This document shows positions 47,501-58,312 of a stretch of DNA of 64,000 nt, piece by piece. The first letter of the stretch is position 1, and every line of letters begins with the position of its first letter. The DNA lies in NCBI RefSeq assembly GCF_050948175.1, contig NC_135199.1, positions 7,134,501 to 7,198,500 on the forward strand, read 5' to 3'. The position numbers were made by a program, and so were the translations under genes. This DNA is from Xylocopa sonorina (Eukaryota > Arthropoda > Insecta > Hymenoptera > Apidae). Under the pieces are notes generated by a model that was not told where the DNA came from, searched no databases, and was given only the letters and a program-made list of their open reading frames with translations.

Positions 47501-48791
47501 CTGGAAAAAATTACCGTCGCGCGTATACAGACGAACATATCGCGAACGATTACAAACGACACGTTGGTATCCACGAATTTAAGAGGGCATTAAAGCAACG
47601 CGGACGTTCAATTTCACTTTTTTCCACCGGTATTTATTACCAGGGAATGTGGGTCGTCGCTGTCCAACTTACGCGCAGGGTTCGCGAATCTGATGAATAC
47701 GCGGGCGCGGATTACACTTGGTTAATTCTCGAAAAATGAAACGACGAGAACGTCCATGAATTCGAAAGTGGCTTTCCCGCGATCCGGTCGGCGATCTCGC
47801 GTTCGACGGCCGTGCCATTCGCGCAACCTGTTGTCGCGCCTCCAGTTTCGATTGAAATCCAAGTAAGCGGCAAACGTTCCACGTTTAACCCTGGGTATGC
47901 GTTTATCAAAGTTATACCAGGAAACAAAATCGCCAGCAGGGATGCCTTTCGCCGCATCAAAATCGGGAACAATATTCGCGCGCACACAGGGCAATCCATT
48001 ACACTCGGTGGATTAAAACGGGGGTAGGGGGTAGCGAGCAAACAACCACCGTAGCGTATCCGCGGCATTACGGGAACGAAAATGGCGCAAATCGCGGCTT
48101 CGACAAACGAACAACCGCGGTGTGCAAAAAAATATGAACAATGACACTCTTCGCCGTTGCAATCGCGGCTGGCGAAACAACCCAGCGCCACGAGGGCCAT
48201 TTGGCGAAATTGGCCACGGCCGAGTTTCAACCGCAACGCCATCGCTACGCGCCCCGCGTTCCTGCGGAAGGCATAAATAAAAAAAGCTTTATTTTCAAAT
48301 ATCGCGTATGCCAGCGGAGAAGTCCGCGTTCACCTGTCAGGCAGGACCGATCGCGTAATCCCCACACACGTCTCGAACCCTATAAATCATAAACTTTACC
48401 CTCCCCCGCAGGAGCTGATCGGGGTGAAAAAGGTGGAGCGGAAGCGGGCGCAAGATCGAGCGAGACGACGTGGCGAGACGAAAGAAGGATGTTCCGACAG
48501 GGAAGAATTTCATAACCTCTTAATTGCACATACCACGATAGCGCCACTCATTTACATTTATATATCGCATTCCAATAGCTCGAGGCTCGGCATGCTTCAG
48601 CCTATATTTTTCTGCTCGCGTTTCCGCAAGAGAATTTTCATGCGACCGTAGGCGACCGTCGATCGTACGGGGTCTCTCTTGGGTACGCGCGTGCGATTAT
48701 TTCGCGCACTCCTCGATCTTTCATCGGTGAAATCGAAGACAACAGCTGAGGACACGATCCGTTTGATCGAACTCAATTTGCTTCTGATGCT

Positions 48792-48816
48792 GCTCTCTCT
48801 TTCTCTCTCTCTCTCT
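48792..48816 (+). repeat. CT microsatellite
   Basis: CT run with one TT interruption; pyrimidines on the + strand, unlike most other microsatellites here. Confidence 0.9.
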
Positions 48817-50991
48817 GTGCCTAGGTAAAGGAAAAATATTCAGGATTCTAAAAATTATTCTTGGAGTATTGAGCTATTAAATGAACGAGTCGTTAATCTT
48901 AACGTGCCAGGGAGGCAGATCAGTCGACTGCCACGAACGAATTAGTTAAGCGTATATTAATTCAAATGATCGAAGTCAAGTGCATTTTGAACACTCTGGA
49001 ATCGCGATGCGGTAGGGCTGAAATTATTCAACCTGCTGGTGTTATCTGATTTATGATTTTAAACGGTCATTAAGGTCACACTCGTTTCAGGACTCCTTAT
49101 CATCCAGAAACGCGATCTCGAAGAATACAGCTTACAAGATTAATGAATTGTTTAACTGATCACGACTGCAATTTATACCCTCGCACGGTACGTATTACGT
49201 CTCCTCTGTGTAACAAATTAATACACCTGGGGAGAACACGGCGGTGGGAACATAATTCTAATGAATTCCTTTTGTTCCACGTCACTGTGATTCCAGGAAT
49301 GGTAAATGACTAGACCCTCGAGTAACCGTGCAGATCACCGTACACCTACCGGAGTAATTGGAACCACATATACACGGCTAACTTAAAATTAGTCACAGAG
49401 AAGGTTGTTCTTGCCGGAGCAAAAATATTGAGAAACACCTGGAAACAATTATCGCTCGTGCTCTACTGGCAATGATTACGATCTATTCTAGCGAATCCGA
49501 TATAATTTATAGCGCTGCAACAAAATTAGCGATATCGATCAGAGGAAGTGCGGAAAGGTACTCGACAGCCGGTGAAATTATTAGCAAAAGACATTACGCG
49601 AGGCAAATTAGAGGCTATTTTCGAGCCAAGGGTGGCAAAGAATCTCATTTCGTTCGTTTAATTTCGCGTAAATAAAACATCGCAGGCTTTCAGCATCGCG
49701 GATTTAACTTCGACGAAACAGCCAGCTCGACGCGAGCACGTCGAATTATAAATTTCATCGCAGCAATCCGCTGGTAGGTCGGCAACGCGCGACCACGGGT
49801 AAAGGAACAGGTCAATAATGGCTCGTAAAACGCTCTTCAAACGCGGCTGGTGTACATCGCGTCGGGTAGCAACAAACGGCAAGAACTCGGAGACGAGTGG
49901 CGCCGAGAAAAACGGCTTTCATTAAGGACGAGTGGTAATGAGAAAAACGGGTTTCGCGCGAAGTGCCGGCCGCGCGAGGAAGCGTGTTTTTGCCCGGCGG
50001 AATGCGGTTATCGAGGAGAGTCCACTTTCGGCCCTCTTGTATCCCTGATTGCTTTCAGCTGGACAACGAGCGGCTGCAACCTGCTCGATAACAGTTAGAT
50101 CTTCGCCGGATCGGTTCGTCCACCCACGTTGGATCGCGGTTTTTCGCTCGCGAGTCTCTCGCGAAACGACGCCGCTCCATCAACCCTGGCGATCCGCGCA
50201 CCGATCGTGAGGAACAATTTATGGCGTTCGTCGCGCAATTACGCAAGACGCTGCGAGTAGATAAATCGAAACCGTGGCGGATATTTCTTGGTCGGTGTGC
50301 GAGCGAACGCGCGTCTTCGCAACGCGCGTTCCAGTAAAAATGAACCGCGAATGTGTATCGTTGCATCTCGGGACGGACGAGGAATAAATCTGCGTGATGG
50401 GCACGCGAGATGAAGGGGGAGAAGGGGATGGAACGGGGAAGGGAGCGCGGTAGACAGGGTAAATAATTCTGGATCGTTGCGTGGGGTAATAAATAACAGA
50501 CGAGGCTAGCATTTTAATTGATTGCTCGTTTTAGCGATCTGATAGCCGGAGGATTCCTATTTGCGGAAGTATGAGCTATGGTTGTTTGCCGCTGGTTAGG
50601 CGTTCCTCTTTTTTTCACACCTTTAAACAATAAACCGCCCGCGCGGCGAAAATCGATAAGTACCGTTCCGCATCGAGTACGTAATTTTTTTACACGCCTG
50701 GACACGCGAACTTATTAGAGTAATTGCTGGATTTCCATATTTATTATTCATTACCTCGCGGTACCATTTGTTTCATTGAGACGTGTTCCGCGACAAAAAA
50801 CCTATAAAATACCCGAGGAACGTATAAAACAGAGACGATAATAATGTATCCGATTCTTTGCATACTGGGTTACCGCGTTGCAGAAGTTTCTGTGGAAATA
50901 ATAAAACACTGCGATTACTTACGTGGAACATTCGAACATTCTTGCACTTGTATCGCGTCCATGATAAAATGATACAGGAAACTCTCAACAT

Positions 50992-51012
50992 CCTTCGAAG
51001 TGTCTTCGAAGG
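50992..51012. repeat. Perfect 9-bp inverted repeat
   Basis: Arms CCTTCGAAG and CTTCGAAGG separated by TGT. It could form a small hairpin; no associated gene. Confidence 0.7.
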
Positions 51013-53631
51013 AGCACGTCCTCTACCTTCGATATCGGCCGTGAAACAGTCGTCGTTAATTTTACGAGGCGCTGAAAATTTCGACACAAACGACTCCGCC
51101 GTAATGTTTCGAGTTTAGATGGCACGATCGAACGTGTAAAATGAAGTGGGACGTGCAGAAATGCCGCGAGCACACGCTTATGGAGTCTCGCGAGGGCCAT
51201 GGTCGCGTCGAAGCGTACCCACGGCCAGGCAATGTACATAATGTCGGGACTCGCACCTGGAACGCAACGTGGGCCGTGTAAATTCAAGGTGCAAGGTTAT
51301 GGATGATGTATTGCGCGACGCATCGACGCTGGGATATTTCCTGATTGGCTGGATCGTTGGGAACGAGCTGGCCGCTCCGCAGAACGTCCAGACATCATTG
51401 CTGGATGAGAAACGACGTCGTTTTCACGGCGCGCCTCTGCACGGCCGGATTAACGGCGCGAGAGCCGCCAATTTTCTGGAATAATAAGATCGTTCGTGGA
51501 AACGGGTTTTCCGGAGCTGTTGCATTACCATTGTGCAAGCGGCTCGTGGCCACTTGTACGCGTTCTGTTGCTTCTTCCGATACCCTCTCGATGCGTCTGT
51601 ATTTCAGTGAATCTCGAACGAGTCCTGAGAAAATGAAAAATTTTATTTAAAAAGATTAAATCACTCTCAGTAGCTTTCGCGTAATCGTCTAAATAGATCC
51701 TGTTCCGGATAAAGCGCACACTTTTCGCGAACGAAACGTATCAAACGCGACCGTTGACCCGATGACCCGCAAGGGAACCACGTATCGCACAGTCGATTAT
51801 ATCGATTCGACCCGTATCCGTGACATCCTTCCGCCAATCGCGATTTTCGTGGACTTTAAACTATAAAGGGGCACATCGCATAGACGGGTCGTAACGGTCG
51901 GTAATTAGGTAATTTAACTGCTTTGTAGTTGGCGTTCGACTGCAAGCTTCGACTACTGACGATCCAGTAAAATGTACGTATATATCGCTACGGACCGACT
52001 GTATCGTTAGCACGAACGTCGCCCCTATCGATTCTAACACGCGATTATTCCGCGACGGGATTACGTTGTAACATGACAGTGCATCAGAAATGAAATCATA
52101 CGTTGTCCACGAATTCTAAACTTCTCGGCTATCAACGGTGGTACTGTCGTAATTGATTAATCGCGTGACCGGCGCGATCAGGGCCACGATTTGAACAGTA
52201 ATTTTTTTCAATTGCATTACCACCGCGCTCCTCGGTTCGCTCGCCCTTTTTCATCCCCCGTCCGGCTCGTTGCGCGGCCCGACCTCGCCGCCACGGTCAG
52301 AAACGAGATTGAACCCCTGAGAAAAGGTTAAGCCCCTAACTGTAGAGGTCGTTCGGCAATAAACCGTGAGTAGGTATATTCGTTAGCTCCACGGGCGTTC
52401 AGCTCTGTAAATTGCCAATAGACCCGCCAGGCTTTGCAATCCTAATAATTAAACGCTCGAAAGCAAACGATATTGTCAAAGAGAGACCGCGTCGATATTG
52501 ATTTAATTAATACACCGAACGTTCCGCGAAATGCCGTGCGTCCCGTATAAATACGAAATAATACGATCGATCTCACAGTGACGCGTACGGAGGGTGCACG
52601 CAGGGATTTTTAACACGCGACGCTGCTACGTGGCGTTCAGCTGATAAATCAACGGTTCTTGTCAGCTGTCGTCGTAGATGGATTTCAAGCGAGAGCTTGC
52701 GGTCTTAAAACACTGGCAAACAGAATATTTGTCACGATTTGAGAAAGCGTCAAGCTGTGTACGAACGTGTCTTCATCGCGACCAGTGATTGCAGCGATGC
52801 ATCGATGCCTGCGATATCGCGATTGTCAACGATGACCCATTTAGCCGCGAATTCCTTATGGACATATCGCTGAGGATCGTTTCGCGAGGTACAGGACCCG
52901 TGTCAAACGTTTTCGAGCGATACGTACCTCGCGTTACGCGTTCTCCAGCCGGGTAACATCCTCGCGAGCATATTTCGCGACGTTTCCCCGCGTGTGCGAT
53001 TGACGAACACCAGCGCGCGACACTGAACGGAAGACCGGTCGTTTCTTTTGGTTCTATTTATGCGCGAGCTATCGCCAGTATGGCACGTGAAAGGTGTTCG
53101 ACATAAATTTACCTTACAAACTTGGCAAATAGACGTGACGCTGCCGTGAAACGCAGGCGGCACCCAGCGCACCCAGCGCCCCGACACCCTTCATGCAGAA
53201 TTCATGCGCGCCCTCGGTTAAGTCAGCCGAACACGTAAGAAACTGTCCATATTTTAAGCCATGACTGAGATGGTCACAACCCGTGACGCACAACAATGCA
53301 CGGCATCTCGCGCGTATTCAAACGCCGCATTCCCTTCGCGAATGTTCTTCGCGAGCAGTTTCGTTGCCGCGCAATTAACAATTAAACCGCTCGATTACGA
53401 ATTTATTACATCCGTTTGTGTAAATTTCGAATCGTTCGCGGTGATAAATTCAGGTAAACGTAACAATTGATTTTTTATTCGAACCGGCAATGGTATATTT
53501 TATCACTCAACACGGAATCATTGTTCAGCTACACGCGTTGTCCATGCTGGTTAAAAACATGATCGATCTAACGATTTGTCGTTTTACAAAATGCATCGAA
53601 CTTTACGCGTTTCGTACTTTTTCAAACGAAG

Positions 53632-53898
53632 TTAACCCTTTGCGCTCGACGACTTTTTCACACGTAATTTATATAAAAATAAACATACGAAAGTGTTTTA
53701 TTCTGATATATTATCTGTGTCTACATTTTGAAAAAGATAATTATCGATGTTCAAATTCTGTAGCGGTGTTTGGTGTGATATTATACAAAACACTTACCAG
53801 GGCATTCTAAGTTGCCAGAATCCTGTGGGTCATCGCTGCTACTTCCGGATTCACTGTCTATTACACTAATTTTGTCTATTTCTCACACCCGATACGTC
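53632..53898 (-). mobile_element. Possible piggyBac-like terminus and acidic exon relic (weak)
   Basis: TTAA at 53632-53635 is followed by CCCTTTGCGCTCGAC, which resembles ends of piggyBac-like elements that insert at TTAA and begin with CCCTTTG-type sequence. On the minus strand, 53882 down to 53798 is an open frame rich in Ser, Asp and Glu that ends at a strong splice donor (GTAAGTG, 53797-53791). Acidic serine-rich N-terminal parts are common in such transposases. No second terminus, no catalytic motifs and no in-frame ATG are visible; an in-frame TGA sits just upstream. A chance combination is quite possible. Confidence 0.2.
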
Positions 53899-54202
53899 AT
53901 TACACTTGCTGTTTGTACTTGCTCTGCCACCAATTTAATCGCGATCAATTCGAAATGAAACTCGCCTTAGAACTTTCAAACGAGTGGTGGAAAATTTCGC
54001 GACAAATATGCTCGCTGCGACCGTCGAAAGCGTACTAACGCTAGACACATCGTATTCAGGACTACAGTCGTAGAGGAATTTTATCTTAATCCCCGTTCCA
54101 CGTCACAATGTCACTTTCCAACCAAAAACAAAAACAGCCTGAGGGACCTTAATTCTCCGAACCAATACTTCGCATCTATCAACTAGAGATAACGAAATTC
54201 AG

Positions 54203-54228
54203 TATAAATACAGCCGCTCGTGTAGTCA
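54203..54228 (+). promoter_or_regulatory. TATA-type core promoter candidate
   Basis: TATAAATA at 54203-54210, with a TCAC initiator-like motif placing the start near 54228, 25 bases downstream. The sequence switches from AT-rich upstream to CpG-rich downstream at this point, as at many insect transcription starts. Confidence 0.4.
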
Positions 54229-54245
54229 CGCGAAACATCGTGGCG

Positions 54246-54341
54246 AGTGAGTGTCGTCGTTCGAGCGCGAAGTGTTGAAAGTGTGCTATATCAATTATTT
54301 CTGGGCGTGATCTAATTTATTTCACGCTCGCTGTTTTACAG
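54246..54341 (+). other. Candidate 96-bp intron upstream of the 80-codon frame
   Basis: Donor GTGAGTG at 54246, an insect-like branch-site CTAAT near 54312, a pyrimidine-rich stretch and acceptor TTTTACAG ending at 54341. The size is typical of insect introns. The upstream exon would be only about 18 bases if transcription starts near 54228. Confidence 0.35.
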
Positions 54342-54388
54342 ACATCCTTCAGGATAGACGAAAACGTTTATGGCATCACTTTTGTCGG

Positions 54389-54631
54389 ATGGCTGAATTT
54401 CTAGCCGAAGCAACGGGACCAACAAGGACGGAATGCATTATGCAAAGGTATCCGCCGGATCGGTGGCGAAAAATCAATAAAGTGGATTCGGCTGACAAAG
54501 TCCGCGAGGTTTCGCGCCTCATAAAGGACGGAAGCCGTTCACCCTGGGCGCCGGAAGAAAAAAGGAATCGCGCAACGTACGTAAATTACTTTTTCCATCG
54601 ACAAAGCGGGTTTCGGAACACGCCACAATGA
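54389..54631 (+). CDS. Hypothetical 80-residue basic protein (unrecognised)
   Basis: An 80-codon frame starts at an ATG in fair context (TCGGATGG), 47 bases after the candidate acceptor at 54341 and about 160 bases after a TATA-type start site. A short upstream ATG at 54370 opens only eight codons before a stop. The product is basic, with charged stretches rich in Arg, Lys, Asp and Glu. Trp-Arg-Lys near residue 26 and Ser-Pro-Trp-Ala-Pro near residue 51 are the most distinctive patches. There is no signal peptide, membrane segment or cysteine pattern. I do not recognise a family. An alternative is that 54389 belongs to a longer gene: AAAG|GTATCC near 54447 could be a donor. Support comes from the promoter-intron-ATG order rather than similarity. 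Confidence 0.3.
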   Translation: MAEFLAEATGPTRTECIMQRYPPDRWRKINKVDSADKVREVSRLIKDGSRSPWAPEEKRNRATYVNYFFHRQSGFRNTPQ

Positions 54632-57165
54632 CGTTTCTCTTTCGGCTGGTTCTTCCTCAAAGCAGCCTGTCCCGCGTTAGATCTCACCCCTATACGTGCC
54701 AATATCCCCCTCGCCACCCCGTCGAACCCACCCAACGCTTTTTCTCCGTCAGACGCGCGCAGCGCGAGGGTTTCACGTCGCCGAATAGCACGGAGGGGTA
54801 TCAATATTCCCTGCGAATTGATAACTTGGCCTGCACGATCGGCCACTATAAAGGCGGGCCGCTGTTCGAAAAGTATTGCGTAGCTTCTACTACGTACGTG
54901 CAAAGTGTCCGCCGCGAAGCCGTGCTACGTGAGATTCTTTACGAAATGCATTTCATATGCGGAGCGTCGCGCAGACCCGTGCCACGGCCTGGATCCAGCC
55001 ACCAAACCTGACCAACGGGTAGAAGAGAAGAGGAGGCATGCCGGAAATTTTACTGTCGGTTTATTGCGGCCAACTTGTTTAGAAACTCGCCGCGCCGCGC
55101 GAAATATTTAACGGGGCTCGTCGGTGGCGGCCACGCCGAAGAAACGCCATCCCCGCGGCCACGTAACCAGCCCTCCTATTAATAATAAATTTCCCGAGCA
55201 CACGCGGCTGGATATTCGAAGATCGCACGGATTGCGCGCGACGGAACTCGAGAGAATTCGCGCCGACCCTCGAAATTTCCACCCCCTCGCGAGTCAGATC
55301 GTTTCATTCCGATCCTATCGTCCATGCGTCGAGACGCACCGTTTGTCTATATCGCGATACACGACACGGCTCATCGATTAGAATTAATCTCGAGTTCGAT
55401 CGAGCGTCCATCGCGTGTAGATACCATAGAATATGGCGGTGAACGAAGTTGAGACTCTCGTCGCGTTGCATAATACACTCATGGCAAACGGCAGGGAAGT
55501 TCGCAAATATAAATCTACTCTGCCGTGGTAACGTTCCCCAGCGGTGTGCGGGGCATCAGAGTTCCAACTCGTTTCGTTTCGTCGTGGAATTTACGTTAGA
55601 ATCCCAGGACACCGAAGGAAACGTAGAACGAGGAGCGAAGGAAAGACGAGACGAGGTGGCTTCGCGGGGGAACGGAGTGGCCGGTAATGTTATTGCTGTT
55701 TTATTGCAGCGAGCTTGTTTAAAAACTCGGGGAGCAGGCACGAGAATCGTCTGCGGAGAATAATAGAAAAGTTACACGGCTGAGGCTGACGTCCGCGCGC
55801 GTGCAAAAGGTGGATGCAGCGTAGACGTGGCCGCTGCGCACCTGGTCTACGTGCACCCAGTCAGGGCCAGCGCTTTATTCGCGAATCTTAATTCATTGTG
55901 AAAATTCTACGGGTATACCTCATTGTCTGAGGAAATGGCGAGGGCCCCCCCTCGCTTTTATGACCGGCTGTAAACTACAAGACGGTCTAATTAGAAAGTT
56001 AACCGAGTTTCGACAACAACCGCAAGAAGCATTCCGTTGCAACGTGCTACGGCTTACGTGCTGTTAAGGGAGTTCACCGCACAGATTGCATCGGAATGCA
56101 TACGCGAGGATATATTACAGTTTAGTTAAGTGTTTCGGTCCTAGATTAGCAGACCGTGTACTTCCAGAATAACTAGCGCTATACGGATAGCTTAAGCGAT
56201 TTCTATTAATTCGACCGTGATAAAATACCGTACTGATCGATAGAAACTTTGCTGCGTTCGCGTCCATTGCGTTCGCACCCTTCGATTCGCCGTTCGCTGT
56301 ACGTTTGCGCGACGAGATGACGTTAGGTCACCCGTGCAGGGCTATCGGTGTAACCGCACTAGGTATTGCGATGGGATTGCTGCTGCTCTATTGATGTAAT
56401 CGTGCGGAGGAAATTGGGACACTCGGGCTGAGCTGCACATGAATGATCAAGTTCTATACTAAACATGTCAGTTTCGATGCGCCCGCTGATATTAATCAAA
56501 AGTGGCATAATGAACTGTGCCGTTTGCATATCGTTAGCCGTGCCCTTTAGAAATTGTCCATCGCCGCGAGGACACCACTGCGAAGTAATTACGGCGGCGT
56601 TACAACCATAGTCTAATTAGCCGGTGATACAGCCCGCGTTCAACTTCCCGGCGAAATAATAGTTAAAATGAAACTTCCGCTGGATTCGAGTGTTCGTTGC
56701 TAATAAGATAAACAATAATGCTCGTTCAAGGTAACAATGGATCGTGCGTTAGCTTGAAACTGAACTCGCCACCGCGCGCGGCAGGCGATGTTGTTTAACT
56801 TTGCTTCTCATTACGCTGTTGTTTTGTTTAAAGGGATCTCCAATGGAATGGAATAATCGCCCGCGATTGCTCTCCACCGAAAGTCTTTACGATGCTCGAC
56901 TTGTTTCGCAGCCTGCCAGAATCCTCGCTAAATCCACGCGCGGTACGGATTATACGCAACGCGTATCATTGCAAAGAACTTGAAAAAGCATCGCACCCTT
57001 CGAAATAACGCAACACGTTTACGGAAATCCCATTGATTCTCAGGGACGCGCGTAGTTATTCACGCTTGACATAAAAGCGGAGTGATTCAACGATGGAGGG
57101 CACATTAAAATCAACGATATTTCAGGGAAGCCGTTTCAGTTTCCAACGCGGCACGCGCGTTCGAA
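54632..57165. other. Non-coding stretch, no supported gene
   Basis: CpG-rich up to about 55900, then more AT-rich. Open frames reach 127 codons (54628-55011) but have no recognisable features. No candidate poly(A) signal for the 80-codon frame stands out immediately downstream. Confidence 0.45.
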
Positions 57166-57172
57166 TATAAAG
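57166..57172 (+). promoter_or_regulatory. TATA-like box upstream of a weak peptide candidate
   Basis: TATAAAG lies 53 bases before the ATG at 57219, the same kind of distance as in peptide gene 2 (50 bases). No good initiator is found about 30 bases downstream. Confidence 0.2.
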
Positions 57173-57218
57173 TGCGCAACGGTTACTCGGTAAAAATTGC
57201 CTTCTTCCCCGTGAAAGA

Positions 57219-57686
57219 ATGGCGCAGCACGTTGTCTTGGAAATACTGTCTCGCCTCGTCGTTATGTTCGGTTACCTAGTCGAATGTATCGCGTTCCAGG
57301 TAAATAAATTTTCGAGAACGTTGGGCGAATTATTCGAGACAGCAGCGAGACAAAACGACGATCCAGTGATCTATTAAGCACGTGTAAATCGAATTTACAC
57401 GTGAAAATATTGTCAACGTCCATTTAATCATGAAAAGAAACATATCTCGAATTTCATCGCTGATGAAATATCGTAGCTTCGATTCTATGTAACTAATATA
57501 ATACGAGATCGGTAACACGATCATTGGCGCGTATAATTCGTTAACAGTATTAATTATCTAGAGCAAATTATTTAAGGAGACAATGTTCCATTGCAGTGTG
57601 TAATTAGTACGACTCTGTTCGATCGAATTACTTTGAAATGTTTCGATATCCTATTATGCAGAAATATCGCATATCGGAGTACATAG
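57219..57686 (+). CDS. Weak candidate for another small secreted peptide (two exons)
   Basis: A 27-codon hydrophobic exon (57219-57299) begins Met-x-Gln, has a Gly-Tyr near position 18 and ends in phase 0 at a donor GTAAAT. It has the same length and phase as exon 1 of gene 1 (81 bp). The hydrophobic core is weaker, with a Glu and an Arg inside it. The best downstream acceptor (TTGCAG, ending 57596) opens a 29-codon frame to TAG at 57684-57686 with three cysteines, but not in the family spacing. The putative intron is 297 bp, longer than those of the two intact genes. Similarity to the family is at chance level residue by residue; only the architecture is suggestive. Confidence 0.13.
57379..57403. 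repeat. Perfect 11-bp inverted repeat (hairpin) with CACGTG ends
   Basis: Arms CACGTGTAAAT and ATTTACACGTG are separated by CGA. The outer hexamer of each arm, CACGTG, is an E-box for bHLH factors, so this is either a double E-box or a structured element. It lies within the putative intron of the weak peptide candidate. Confidence 0.75.
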
Positions 57687-58264
57687 GTCAGTAAGTTATA
57701 TTTTAATCTCTCAAAACAGAATGGTTTCAGCGTGGAAATAGAATATTCTTACCGTACATCCAAAATAATAATCTATGAAATTATGCATTGTGAAATGAAT
57801 TATTTCCAATCTTCGTTCGATGTGCAAGGTGAAACGGTTCGAACAAGTGACCCAACGATAAAACGTGACAGTTTCGAAGGGTTGACGTGACACGTTTCGA
57901 AATTCGTGACAACATCGAAACGACAGGTTGCGAGTCAACAGCGGACAAATGGAGGAGGCGAATGTTCCTTAGTCAGCGTTCCAATTCCCTTACACGTGAG
58001 GTACACGCGAAAACGTACGCATTGTCGAGCTACGTCGACGTATTACGCTTCGACGGAGGTTTTCGTTATCGCGCGAGAATCACACGCGACCAGCGAAAAG
58101 TGCATTAACCAAAATGAGCCCGACTGCAGGGACATCGCGTATATACCTAGTCGTTCGTATCGATTCTGTGCGAAGTGCCGATAAGAGCTGTCAGCCGAAC
58201 AGCACTTTATAACGAGGGAACGAGGCGAGAAGGGGAGAGTGCTCGTAGAGCACAGACATAGAGC

Positions 58265-58312
58265 AAGAGAGAGAGAGAGAGAGAGAGAAAGAAAGAGATG
58301 GGTGAGAGAGAG
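58265..58312 (+). repeat. GA microsatellite
   Basis: GA run with GAAA and TGGGT interruptions. Confidence 0.9.

Larger units (their letters stand above)
44538..53631. other. Non-coding stretch, no supported gene
   Basis: It contains a CT microsatellite (48792-48816) and a perfect 9-bp inverted repeat at 50992-51012 (CCTTCGAAG, TGT, CTTCGAAGG). No frame with a recognisable domain was found; the longest is 176 codons on the minus strand at 47712-48242. The part directly after 44540 could be untranslated exon if the promoter candidate at 44399 is real. Confidence 0.45.
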
